Assembly: GCA_946221045.1 (NCBI GenBank)
Contig: CAMIIY010000007.1
Span: forward strand, 1 to 15,637
Source: an uncultured Oceanospirillaceae bacterium
GTDB taxonomy: Bacteria; Pseudomonadota; Gammaproteobacteria; Pseudomonadales; Balneatricaceae
Direction of reading: 5' to 3'
DNA: 15,637 bases
Made by a program: the position numbers and the translations under genes. The stretch's first letter is position 1. Each line of letters opens with the position of its first letter. This document shows positions 1 through 6,745 of the stretch, one piece after another. The notes beneath the pieces are model-generated. The model saw only the letters and a list, made by a program, of their open reading frames with translations. It did no database searches and was not told the DNA's origin.

Positions 1-1807
1 TTTTGTCTTTAGTTCGTGCGTCAGCGATGTACCGCAGAGCGGACTGTACCCATCTCAAATCGAAAGAGCCTACAGCCCTTTCAATGCAGGACGTCGCGGA
101 TAATCCAAAGACCAAATTGCGGCTGCATAGAGATACTAGAAGGCCTTCCGGGGTCGTTGGTAAGAATGCCCGCCTGATCTGTAATCGGAGGGGGTCGATA
201 TCAGCGTCCAATGCATTCTGTTTGAGAAGCCAGATGGCAAGGCCAAATACATTGGCATGAGTATTGGCTAATAGGTTGCTTTCCCGAAGGGTATCCAATT
301 CAGCTAGATCTGACCGGGGTAAGGAAAATTGCGATGTATTTGGCAGTGCGGAGCTGTAGTGAGAAGGACGATAATCATTTGCTGCGTCAAACAGTAAACG
401 ACTAAGTTTCACAAGATATTCATGGGCGTCATCCTGGGTTACAGAAAGGTCTGAAACCATTAGGCTGAACCGTCTGATGAATTGCTCCATTAAGCGCAGG
501 AAGTCTCCAACCTGGATTGCATTGGCATGGCGTTTTTCGTTCGGCTTCCCAACTTTAACTTCATAGCCATGATCGACACGGTGCATCGACAATTGGCTGC
601 TTGTCACAAGGTGGTCGGAGCGAAAGAGGTACTGCGTTTTGAAGGCATCTTTTTGCTCAACCGGGACCAGCAAAGCGCGTGCATCTGTTAGGTCAATGGA
701 CTTATCATCTAACTCCTTTTCCAGGCTTTCAACGAGGTCTTTGAAAGCAGAATAGATCGAAGGTATAGGGTCTGTTGTAACGTACTGCATCCTTTTCAGG
801 AGGCGCTTACCTCCTTCCAGAAGCTGTCCCAGGCATTCAGGAGGTTCTTGCACCAATTGTGCCTGGGATAACAGTTGTTGCAGTACATCCGCCTGATAGT
901 CAAACTCGTCAACGAATATGATGTGCCCAGATAATTCTCCGCTGGACATACGTACTTTGCGATTACCGTCGTAAAAAGAGGAAAAGAGTTTTTGGGTGGT
1001 CATGATGAGCAGATGTTGATGCTCATCTCGCCATACGATACCCGGAAAAACTCTTCTTACCCATGCGTTCTGTCTATAACGGTTAAACGTTTTTTGGGCA
1101 ACTCTCGCTTCTTCGCTATCGCTACCAAACCTGCTCTGAGTCTTCTTATATTGCCTCTCAAGGGCATGCATATTTTTAAGTAGTAAACGTTCAATATGGG
1201 AACACAGGCGGGCTAGTTTTTCTTTGTCCTGCTGTACATAGTCATGTAGGTAACCGCTTTTCTTCGCGCGACTGATATGTTCAGCCAGCTTTTTTACTTT
1301 TTTACACGATCGCAACAGTTGATCTTTTGTGTCGCTTTCGGCCAATAAGCCCATTGTGTGTAAATCGTCTATGGAAGAAAAGCAGCAGGGAAGATCAGAA
1401 GGTTGAAGGCTGTGCTCATGAGGTAACGGGGTACGAGTTACAGCGGCGATCATATTTTCGTCTTGTGCATACAGAACGCTGACTTGTAAGGGGCTGCCCT
1501 CTGAGTCCGTCTGCTGTGATGCCTGCTGATAAACGTCGTGAAGAATGTTCCAACGATGAGTGACAAATATTGACTGGTAGTTAAGACTTTTGATCATCTC
1601 CAACGCAGCAGGGGCGTCGTCGAAATGGCCTTTCTGGAATAGGGAGCTACTTTTGCCTCCCCCCGTAGGGCCCTGTAACTGGCAAAAGCCCGCAATGTCT
1701 CTCCGATTAAACAGCCTGCTTTTTGGGGACTGGGACGCGAGGCGAATTGCCTCTGTGACGGTGTGACCAATAATAGCGTTATACGAACGCAATGGTGCTT
1801 CGTTCAT
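1..1807 (-). CDS. Large superfamily 2 (DEAD-like) helicase/ATPase, N-terminal part, runs off left edge
   Basis: I read 602 codons from an ATG at 1805-1807 to the window edge without a stop, so the C-terminus lies outside. Residues 46-53 are a Walker A motif (GPTGGGKS, Lys52). Residues 80-86 (IFVTHRW) fit helicase motif Ia. FVDEFD at 298-303 is the Walker B/DE box, and FGLSAT at 567-572 is motif III. Together these define the first RecA domain of an SF2 helicase. The stretch between motif Ia and the DE box is about 210 residues, charged and helical, and far longer than in ordinary DEAD proteins. Another 260 residues separate DE from SAT, so the protein is large. Start choice: GAGGTGAG sits six bases before the ATG. 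The gene is visibly more AT-rich than the chromosomal genes. It lies downstream of a TnsD-like remnant on the same strand, so it may be transposon cargo such as a defence or DNA-processing gene. I do not recognise the family. Helicase fold confident, function unknown. Confidence 0.8.
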   Translation of the reverse strand, partial: MNEAPLRSYNAIIGHTVTEAIRLASQSPKSRLFNRRDIAGFCQLQGPTGGGKSSSLFQKGHFDDAPAALEMIKSLNYQSIFVTHRWNILHDVYQQASQQTDSEGSPLQVSVLYAQDENMIAAVTRTPLPHEHSLQPSDLPCCFSSIDDLHTMGLLAESDTKDQLLRSCKKVKKLAEHISRAKKSGYLHDYVQQDKEKLARLCSHIERLLLKNMHALERQYKKTQSRFGSDSEEARVAQKTFNRYRQNAWVRRVFPGIVWRDEHQHLLIMTTQKLFSSFYDGNRKVRMSSGELSGHIIFVDEFDYQADVLQQLLSQAQLVQEPPECLGQLLEGGKRLLKRMQYVTTDPIPSIYSAFKDLVESLEKELDDKSIDLTDARALLVPVEQKDAFKTQYLFRSDHLVTSSQLSMHRVDHGYEVKVGKPNEKRHANAIQVGDFLRLMEQFIRRFSLMVSDLSVTQDDAHEYLVKLSRLLFDAANDYRPSHYSSALPNTSQFSLPRSDLAELDTLRESNLLANTHANVFGLAIWLLKQNALDADIDPLRLQIRRAFLPTTPEGLLVSLCSRNLVFGLSATSCIERAVGSFDLRWVQSALRYIADARTKDK

Positions 1808-1843
1808 TTCTCACCTCATTCAATTCGGGTTATCGAGGTTTAG

Positions 1844-1861
1844 TTCAACGATATTGTTGAA
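1844..1861. repeat. Inverted repeat in the leader of the helicase gene
   Basis: Six-base arms TTCAAC and GTTGAA flank a six-base spacer, between the putative promoter and the ribosome binding site of the helicase gene. It could be a second operator related to the palindrome at 1928-1939, or a weak mRNA hairpin. It could also be chance in AT-rich DNA. Confidence 0.3.
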
Positions 1862-1893
1862 TAACAGATTGTGTGTGCTTATTGCACAGCAGT

Positions 1894-1922
1894 TTTATGC
1901 CATCTTCTTGTTCTATGGTCAA
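1894..1922 (-). promoter_or_regulatory. Candidate sigma70 promoter of the helicase gene
   Basis: Read on the minus strand, TTGACC (-35, 1917-1922) is followed after exactly 17 bases by CATAAA (-10, 1894-1899). This predicts a start near 1887 and an 80-base leader before the ATG at 1807. The -35 matches consensus at five of six positions and the -10 at four of six. This is inferred from sequence only. Confidence 0.45.
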
Positions 1923-1927
1923 GCAAT

Positions 1928-1939
1928 GAACAATTGTTC
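1928..1939. promoter_or_regulatory. 12-bp perfect palindrome next to the helicase -35
   Basis: GAACAATTGTTC is a perfect palindrome. It extends to 18 bp with one mismatched pair (1925-1942). It lies five bases upstream of the putative -35, a usual place for an activator or repressor site. A second, looser inverted repeat (TTCAAC, six bases, GTTGAA) lies at 1844-1861 in the predicted leader; both sites contain ATTGTT. No binding protein can be named. Confidence 0.35.
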
Positions 1940-1952
1940 GTTAATTTGTAGA

Positions 1953-2171
1953 TTAGCGGCTTTTCTTGCGTATCGGGTGTGGTAATTGTTGATACAGCCA
2001 TTGTTTGTCATGTTTGAATAGCCATGTATATCTGGATCGGACGGCTGCTTGAATTTTTCCTCTTGTTGGCACATCTGGGTTATCGTCCAAAGAAAGACTT
2101 GGAATGTCGAAACGCAATTGCTTCGACTGAATTTTTCTCTGCCACTGTCTCTTATAGTGCGTGGTAATTAC
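1953..2171 (-). pseudogene. C-terminal remnant of a TnsD/TniQ-type Tn7-like transposition protein
   Basis: The minus-strand frame entering from the IS boundary at 2171 reads 72 codons and then TAA at 1953-1955. The end contains RSRYTWLFKHDKQWLYQQLP, which resembles the C-terminal W-L-(Y/F)-x-x-(H/N)-D-(R/K)-x-W-L pattern that I associate with TnsD proteins. TnsD of Tn7-like elements binds the chromosomal target site and recruits TnsABC; a complete protein is roughly 500 residues, so most of the gene is missing. It was not among the longer start-to-stop open frames because it has no start codon: the upstream end abuts the IS. Sequence on the other side of the IS does not continue the frame; an in-frame TAG occurs at 3393-3395. 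The fragment cannot encode a functional transposition protein. Assignment is from motif memory and needs a profile search. Confidence 0.6.
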
Positions 2172-2203
2172 TGGTTTTACCCCGATTTGTCGGACACCTA
2201 GTT
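2172..2203 (+). repeat. Left terminal inverted repeat of the IS
   Basis: This 32-bp end matches the right end (3349-3380, reversed) at 26 of 32 positions, including the first 13 without mismatch. It starts with TG, as IS3-family ends do. TAC immediately precedes it. Confidence 0.85.
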
Positions 2204-2237
2204 AAGAGTAGATAATCTACTTTAACGAGGTGTTTAG

Positions 2238-2528
2238 ATGACCCATTCCAGAAGAAAATACTCCACCGAGTACAAGCGCGAAGCGATTGCTCTTACCCAA
2301 GAACCCAATACGTCGATTGCAGCGGTTGCACGAAGCTTGGGGATCAATGCCGTCAATCTCAGACGTTGGATTAAAGAAGCAGAAGATATTAAATCAGCAG
2401 CGTTTACGGGTCAGGGTAATCCACGTGATGAAGAACTAGCCAGGTTAAAGCGAGAGCTGGCTGACGTTAAAAAGGAACGCGACTTTTTGCGAGCAGCGGC
2501 AGCGTACTTCGCCAAACAACCCAAGTGA
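2238..2528 (+). CDS. IS3-family transposase OrfA (DNA-binding subunit)
   Basis: This 96-residue protein has an N-terminal helix-turn-helix at about residues 10-47 (SIAAVARSLGINAVNLRRWI). A heptad-like helix follows at about 65-90 (ELARLKRELADVKKERDFLR) that would allow oligomerisation. It ends in an AAAAYFAK motif typical of this IS group. It binds the IS ends and supplies the DNA-binding part of the transposase. A GAGG motif lies ahead of the ATG. Its stop codon overlaps the GTG start of orfB in GTGA. That overlap suggests translational coupling in addition to, or instead of, the programmed frameshift usual in the family. The gene appears intact. Confidence 0.9.
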   Translation: MTHSRRKYSTEYKREAIALTQEPNTSIAAVARSLGINAVNLRRWIKEAEDIKSAAFTGQGNPRDEELARLKRELADVKKERDFLRAAAAYFAKQPK

Positions 2529-3354
2529 AATATCACATGGTTGAGCGCTGCCGCGATGCATTTCCTGTCAGAATGATGTGCCGATTGCTAAAGGTATCCG
2601 CCAGTGGCTATTACAACTGGCGTACTCGTGGGCCTAGCCAACGACATCAGAGTAATGCCCGCTTAAGCCGCAGGATTCATCAGTTGCATCAGGCCAGTGA
2701 TGGCGTATACGGCAGCCCTCGTATCTGGGAAGAACTCCAATACGAAGGTGAGCACTGTAGCCTTAATCGTGTAGCACGGCTTATGAAAGCCAATAACCTG
2801 GGAATACCAGCCATCAAACGCTGGCGTAAGAAGCAATCAGGGCAGCGCCCTGATTTTGTGCTCAATCACCTGGAGCGCGACTTTACTGCTGATCAACCTA
2901 ATGCTAAATGGGTTACTGATATTACCTATGTACCTACCCGAGAAGGCTGGTTGTATCTGGCAGTCGTTATTGACCTATTTAAAGGTGTTGTCGTGGGCTG
3001 GTCAATGAACCAGACATGGAGAAGCAACTGGTGATACAGGCGGTATTGATGGCGCTCTGGCAAAAAGACCATGCAGGCCCTGTGATATTGCATTCCGATA
3101 GAGGCTCTCAGTTCACTAGCTATGAGTACCAGCGCTTCTTGTCCGATCACAATGTGATCTCGAGTATGAGTGCTGTGGGGAGCTGTTATGATAATGCTGC
3201 AGCTGAAAGCTTCTTCGGATTACTGAAAAGGGAACGGATAAACAGGAGAAATTATCGAACCCGCTCCGAAGCCCGAACTGACATATTTGATTATATTGAA
3301 CGATTCTACAATCAGAGGAAGAAGCGTAAGGTAACTCAGAACGCTCTTAACTGA
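2525..3354 (+). pseudogene. IS3-family transposase OrfB (DDE integrase), broken by a one-base deletion
   Basis: The first frame starts at GTG 2525 and contains the HTH_21-like region (SASGYYNW), YGSPRIWEEL and the first catalytic Asp in WVTDITYV. It stops early at 3034. The second frame, open from about 3010 to 3354, continues with LVIQAVLMAL, the second Asp in ILHSDRGSQFTS and the catalytic Glu in NAAAESFFG. Joining them requires one extra base at about 3008-3011, where the family pattern GWSMxPDM suggests a lost C in a CC run. The repaired protein would be 276 residues, normal for OrfB. All three catalytic acids survive but in different frames, so no full transposase is made unless the lesion is a sequencing error. 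Confidence 0.85.
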
Positions 3355-3380
3355 CTGTCCGAGGAACCGGGGTAAAACCA
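3349..3380 (-). repeat. Right terminal inverted repeat of the IS
   Basis: This is the partner of 2172-2203. It ends with CA on the plus strand and is followed by TAC, the likely target duplication. The repeat overlaps the last codons of orfB (stop at 3352-3354). Confidence 0.85.
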
Positions 3381-3403
3381 TACTTTATCTAACTACAGAT
3401 TAA

Positions 3404-3440
3404 GTCGAGAATCCGCTTTGCGTTGAGGATGCGGACTTTG
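3404..3440 (+). repeat. Two imperfect short direct repeats beside the IS
   Basis: GTCGAGAATCCGCTTTG (3404-3420) and GTTGAGGATGCGGACTTTG (3422-3440) align with 14 of 17 identities and a 2-base gap, spaced about 20 bp apart. Closely spaced repeats of about 20 bp are what TnsB binding sites look like at the ends of Tn7-like transposons. The location between a TnsD remnant and the chromosomal gene fits that idea. Two short copies could also be coincidence. Confidence 0.3.
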
Positions 3441-3466
3441 TATCCAATTTATTCCAGATTAACACG

Positions 3467-3496
3467 AAGAACCCAGCCAACTGGCTGGGTTCTTTT
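3467..3496. terminator. Rho-independent terminator between the IS and gcvP
   Basis: A perfect 13-bp stem (AAGAACCCAGCCA with TGGCTGGGTTCTT) has a very short loop. It is followed by TTTT on the plus strand and by a weaker T-rich run on the minus strand. It can end transcription from gcvP (minus strand, stop at 3607) and stops read-through from the IS on the plus strand. The better T-tract faces the plus direction. Confidence 0.8.
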
Positions 3497-3555
3497 ACCA
3501 TTCCATGCAGACGATTGGAAGGTATATCGTCGTTCGATCTTTTTTAATGTGCTCT

Positions 3556-3600
3556 TGTCACAACCTTAATTACAGTCACAGACTTTATTAAGGTGTGACA
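3556..3600. repeat. Long inverted repeat just after the gcvP stop codon
   Basis: The arms TGTCACAACCTTAAT (3556-3570) and ATTAAGGTGTGACA (3587-3600) pair along 14 bp with one bulged A around a 16-base loop. No T-tract follows on the minus strand, so it is a poor terminator. In the gcvP transcript it would fold into a stable 3' hairpin. GTCACA also recurs within the loop at 3575-3580. It might protect the mRNA 3' end or mark a protein-binding or recombination site. Confidence 0.5.
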
Positions 3601-3606
3601 GCAGAT

Positions 3607-6513
3607 CTAGTCTTCGGCGTATTCTTCCATTGGCACACAGGCACAGAACAGGTTGCGGTCACCATAGACGTTGTCGATGCGATTTACGGTTGGCCAGACT
3701 TTGCTGGTCAACAGGCGGGCCACCGGAAAAGCACCCTGCTCACGGCTATAGGGGCGTTCCCACTGTGGGTCGATCAGGTCTGCCACAGTATGCGGGGCAT
3801 GTTTCAGCGGGTTGTTTTCAGCATCGATCTGGCCGGATTCTACCTGACGAATCTCATTGCGAATTACCTGCATTGCTTCGATAAAGCGATCCAGTTCTGC
3901 TTTGGATTCGGATTCGGTTGGTTCAATCATCAGGGTGCCAGGGACCGGGAACGACATAGTCGGCGCATGGAATCCAAAGTCCATCAGGCGCTTGGCCACA
4001 TCTTCCTCAGTGATACCTGAGATTTCCTTCAGCGGGCGCAGGTCAATGATGCACTCATGGGCGACCCGGTCATTACGGCCGGTGTAGAGCACGGGGTAAT
4101 CCCTGGCCAGTTCGTGTGCCAGATAGTTGGCGTTCAGAATGGCATTTTCGGTTGCAGCCCGCAGGCCTTTAGCGCCCATCAGGGCGATATATACCCAGGA
4201 GATAGGCAGGATAGATGCACTGCCCCACGGCGCTGCCGATACGGCACCATTGGCCGGATTTGGTCCTTCAATTGTCACTACCGGATGGTTGGCAACAAAG
4301 GGCGCCAGATGCGCTTTAACCCCGATAGGGCCCATACCCGGACCACCGCCACCGTGCGGGATACAGAAGGTTTTGTGCAGGTTCATGTGCGATACGTCGG
4401 CACCGATATCGGCGGGTTTGCTCACTGCTACCTGCGCATTGAGGTTAGCGCCGTCCATATACACCTGCCCACCGTTGGCGTGGATGATGTCACAGATCTC
4501 GCGGATACCCTCTTCAAATACACCGTGGGTCGAAGGGTAGGTGATCATCAGGCAGGAGAGCTGGGCACTGTATTGCTCGGCTTTGCTGCGCAGATCGTTG
4601 ATGTCCACGTTGCCCTTATCGTCACATTTGACCACCACCACTTTCATGTCTGCCAGCGCAGCAGAAGCGGGATTGGTGCCGTGAGCGGAGGCCGGGATCA
4701 GACAGATGGTACGTTCAGTGTCGCCATTCGACAGATGGAAGTTACGAATGGCCAGCAGGCCGGCATATTCACCCTGAGCGCCGGAGTTGGGCTGGATACA
4801 GATATCATCAAACCCGGTGATCGCTTTCAGTTGTTCGGTCAGGCTGTTCAGAAGTAGCTGATAACCTTTGGTTTGATCCAGCGGCGCAAACGGATGCAGC
4901 TGACCAAATTCTGGCCAGGTCACCGGAATCATCTCGGCAGTGGCATTCAATTTCATGGTGCATGAACCCAGCGCAATCATACTGTGCGCCAGCGAGATAT
5001 CCTTGTTTTCCAGCTGCTTCAGGTAACGCAGCATCTCGGTTTCGCTGTGGTAGCTGTTGAATACCGGGTGCTGCAGAATGACAGATTCGCGTAGTAGTGC
5101 GGCAGGAATCACAGCCTCATCGCTGTTACTCAGCTCGGCATCCAGACTTTCAACACTGAGGCCGTGTCCTGCACCCAGAATGCAGTCCCACAGGGTGGCG
5201 ATCACTGAGCGGTCAGTGCATTCATCCAGCGTGATACCCAGACGGTTATCAGATACGGGACGCAGGTTAATGCCGGCATGCAAGGCATTCTGGTAAACGC
5301 TGGCGGCATCCGTCAGTTCAACTGTCAGAGTGTCAAACCAGGTGTTATTCACCAGAGTGACGCCTTTTTGCTGCAGGCCTTTTGCCAGAATGCTGGTCAG
5401 ACGATGGATACGGGAGGCAATGGTTTTCAGGCCGTCAGGACCGTGGTACACCGCGTAGAAAGAGGCCATGTTCGCCAGCAGTACCTGAGCGGTACAGATG
5501 TTTGAGGTCGCTTTCTCACGGCGGATATGCTGCTCCCGGGTCTGCATCGCCATACGCAGGGCTTTATTGCCGCGGGCGTCGATGGATACACCAATAATAC
5601 GGCCAGGCACCGAGCGCTTATAGTCATCACGGGTGGCGAAGAACGCTGCATGTGGGCCGCCGTACCCCATGGGCACACCAAATCGCTGGGCGGAACCAAA
5701 CACGACATCGGCACCCAGTTCGCCCGGTGATTTCAGCAGCACCAGGCTCATAATGTCGGCGGCGGCGCAGAACAGGGCTTTTTTGGCGTGTACTTTTTCG
5801 ATCAGCGCCGAGTAGTCCGTCACATGGCCATAGGTGCCGGGATACTGTACCACCACACCAAAAGGATCGTATTCATCGATCAGGCTGCTGACATCGCCCA
5901 CTACAACGTCATAACCCAGAGGCTCGGCGCGGGTCTGAATTACGCTGATATTCTGGGGGTGCAGGTTTTCATCCACCAGAAAAACGTTGGCTTTTTTTGC
6001 CTTGGACATGCGCTTGCACAGAGTCATCGCTTCGGCAGCGGCGGTGGCCTCATCCAGCAGTGAGGCGTTGGCCAGATCCAGACCGGTCAGGTCCAGTACC
6101 ATCTGCTGGAAATTCAGGATCGCTTCCAGTCGGCCCTGAGAGACTTCCGGCTGATAGGGCGTATAAGCGGTATACCAGCCCGGATTTTCCAGCACGTTGC
6201 GCAGGATAACATTAGGTACGATGGTGTCGGTGTAACCCATGCCGATCATGGAACGGTTAACGGTATTCTGACGGGCAATGGTTTTCAGCTCAGACAATAC
6301 GTCCTGTTCGGTGCGGCTGTCACTCAACGCCAGCGCTTCTTTTAACAGGATGCTGCCGGGTACAGTCTGTTCAATCAGGGTATCCAGAGAATCAACGCCC
6401 AGTGTGGCCAGCATGGCCTGTTGTTCATCCGGGGAAGGCCCGATATGGCGGGTGATAAAGGCGTCAGTCTGCTCCAGAGCAGACAGTGGCAATGAGGCGT
6501 TTGATTGAGTCAT
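3607..6513 (-). CDS. gcvP: Glycine dehydrogenase (decarboxylating), P protein of the glycine cleavage system
   Basis: The 968-residue cytoplasmic protein is the usual length of the single-chain GcvP. It uses pyridoxal phosphate to decarboxylate glycine and passes the aminomethyl group to the lipoyl arm of GcvH. The N-terminal half begins with the family signature [17 protein letters not shown]. The C-terminal half carries [22 protein letters not shown], whose lysine at about residue 700 holds the cofactor. It also carries the glycine-rich HGTNPASAA segment. I prefer ATG 6511-6513 over an in-frame TTG two codons upstream; neither has a strong ribosome binding site. gcvT and gcvH are not adjacent, so gcvP is transcribed alone here and the other subunits must be encoded elsewhere. 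The sequence is intact, with host-like base composition. Confidence 0.97.
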   Translation of the reverse strand: MTQSNASLPLSALEQTDAFITRHIGPSPDEQQAMLATLGVDSLDTLIEQTVPGSILLKEALALSDSRTEQDVLSELKTIARQNTVNRSMIGMGYTDTIVPNVILRNVLENPGWYTAYTPYQPEVSQGRLEAILNFQQMVLDLTGLDLANASLLDEATAAAEAMTLCKRMSKAKKANVFLVDENLHPQNISVIQTRAEPLGYDVVVGDVSSLIDEYDPFGVVVQYPGTYGHVTDYSALIEKVHAKKALFCAAADIMSLVLLKSPGELGADVVFGSAQRFGVPMGYGGPHAAFFATRDDYKRSVPGRIIGVSIDARGNKALRMAMQTREQHIRREKATSNICTAQVLLANMASFYAVYHGPDGLKTIASRIHRLTSILAKGLQQKGVTLVNNTWFDTLTVELTDAASVYQNALHAGINLRPVSDNRLGITLDECTDRSVIATLWDCILGAGHGLSVESLDAELSNSDEAVIPAALLRESVILQHPVFNSYHSETEMLRYLKQLENKDISLAHSMIALGSCTMKLNATAEMIPVTWPEFGQLHPFAPLDQTKGYQLLLNSLTEQLKAITGFDDICIQPNSGAQGEYAGLLAIRNFHLSNGDTERTICLIPASAHGTNPASAALADMKVVVVKCDDKGNVDINDLRSKAEQYSAQLSCLMITYPSTHGVFEEGIREICDIIHANGGQVYMDGANLNAQVAVSKPADIGADVSHMNLHKTFCIPHGGGGPGMGPIGVKAHLAPFVANHPVVTIEGPNPANGAVSAAPWGSASILPISWVYIALMGAKGLRAATENAILNANYLAHELARDYPVLYTGRNDRVAHECIIDLRPLKEISGITEEDVAKRLMDFGFHAPTMSFPVPGTLMIEPTESESKAELDRFIEAMQVIRNEIRQVESGQIDAENNPLKHAPHTVADLIDPQWERPYSREQGAFPVARLLTSKVWPTVNRIDNVYGDRNLFCACVPMEEYAED

Positions 6514-6539
6514 GAGCAAACCCGTGGCAAAAAATTAAG

Positions 6540-6599
6540 CCCTGCCAGACAGGATCTGCTGGACCAATTTTGGCAGGGGCAAGAAAGGCGCTAATCATA
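6540..6599 (-). promoter_or_regulatory. gcvP leader: candidate -10 and a leader hairpin
   Basis: On the minus strand TATGAT (6594-6599) is a good -10, but no convincing -35 stands at the right distance, so an activator may be needed. About ten bases downstream of the predicted start is an inverted repeat CCCTGCCA / TGGCAGGG (6571-6578 with 6540-6547) around a 23-base loop. The leader would be only about 74 bases. That is too short for the tandem glycine riboswitch, and its conserved motifs are absent. Confidence 0.4.
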
Positions 6600-6745
6600 C
6601 CTTTTTTTCATGGATTTAGGGAGTCAGGAAAACAGGCTTTGATTGGGTCTATGACTGCGGCAAGTTGTCGCGCGACGCTATGTCACATCCCGGTTTATGA
6701 GCCGAATTTGTAAAATCCATCGCCATCTGATTGAGGAGGTGGTGG

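Larger units (their letters stand above)
2172..3380 (+). mobile_element. IS3-family insertion sequence, 1209 bp, with defective transposase
   Basis: The element begins TGGTTTTACCCCG and ends with the reverse complement CGGGGTAAAACCA. The 32-bp terminal repeats match at 26 positions. It is flanked on both sides by TAC (2169-2171 and 3381-3383), which fits the 3-bp target duplication of this family, although a 3-bp match can occur by chance. Inside are orfA (helix-turn-helix plus leucine-zipper-like segment) and orfB (DDE integrase). Length and layout are typical of IS3-family elements. The orfB reading frame is broken, so the copy needs a transposase in trans to move. The outer end nearest 2172 cuts the TnsD-like frame. 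Confidence 0.9.

Noticed and set aside
2465..2480. Programmed -1 frameshift site in orfA (run of A)
   Set aside because: The A run is only five long (TTAAAAAGG) and lies well before the orfA end; the GTGA overlap explains orfB translation better.
1..3600. CRISPR array or cas genes in the accessory part
   Set aside because: No regularly spaced repeats are present; the helicase lacks a visible HD nuclease domain in the part seen, so I do not call it Cas3.
3595..6209. Several plus-strand open frames of 70-266 codons across gcvP
   Set aside because: All are antisense shadows of gcvP, which is complete and highly conserved.
6667..6676. GTCGCGCGAC palindrome between gcvP and the receptor gene as an operator
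   Set aside because: Short, GC-only and with no promoter at a suitable distance; chance is likely in this composition.
6520..6745. Glycine riboswitch ahead of gcvP
   Set aside because: The leader is only about 74 bases after the best -10, and none of the conserved aptamer segments can be seen; there is just one simple hairpin.
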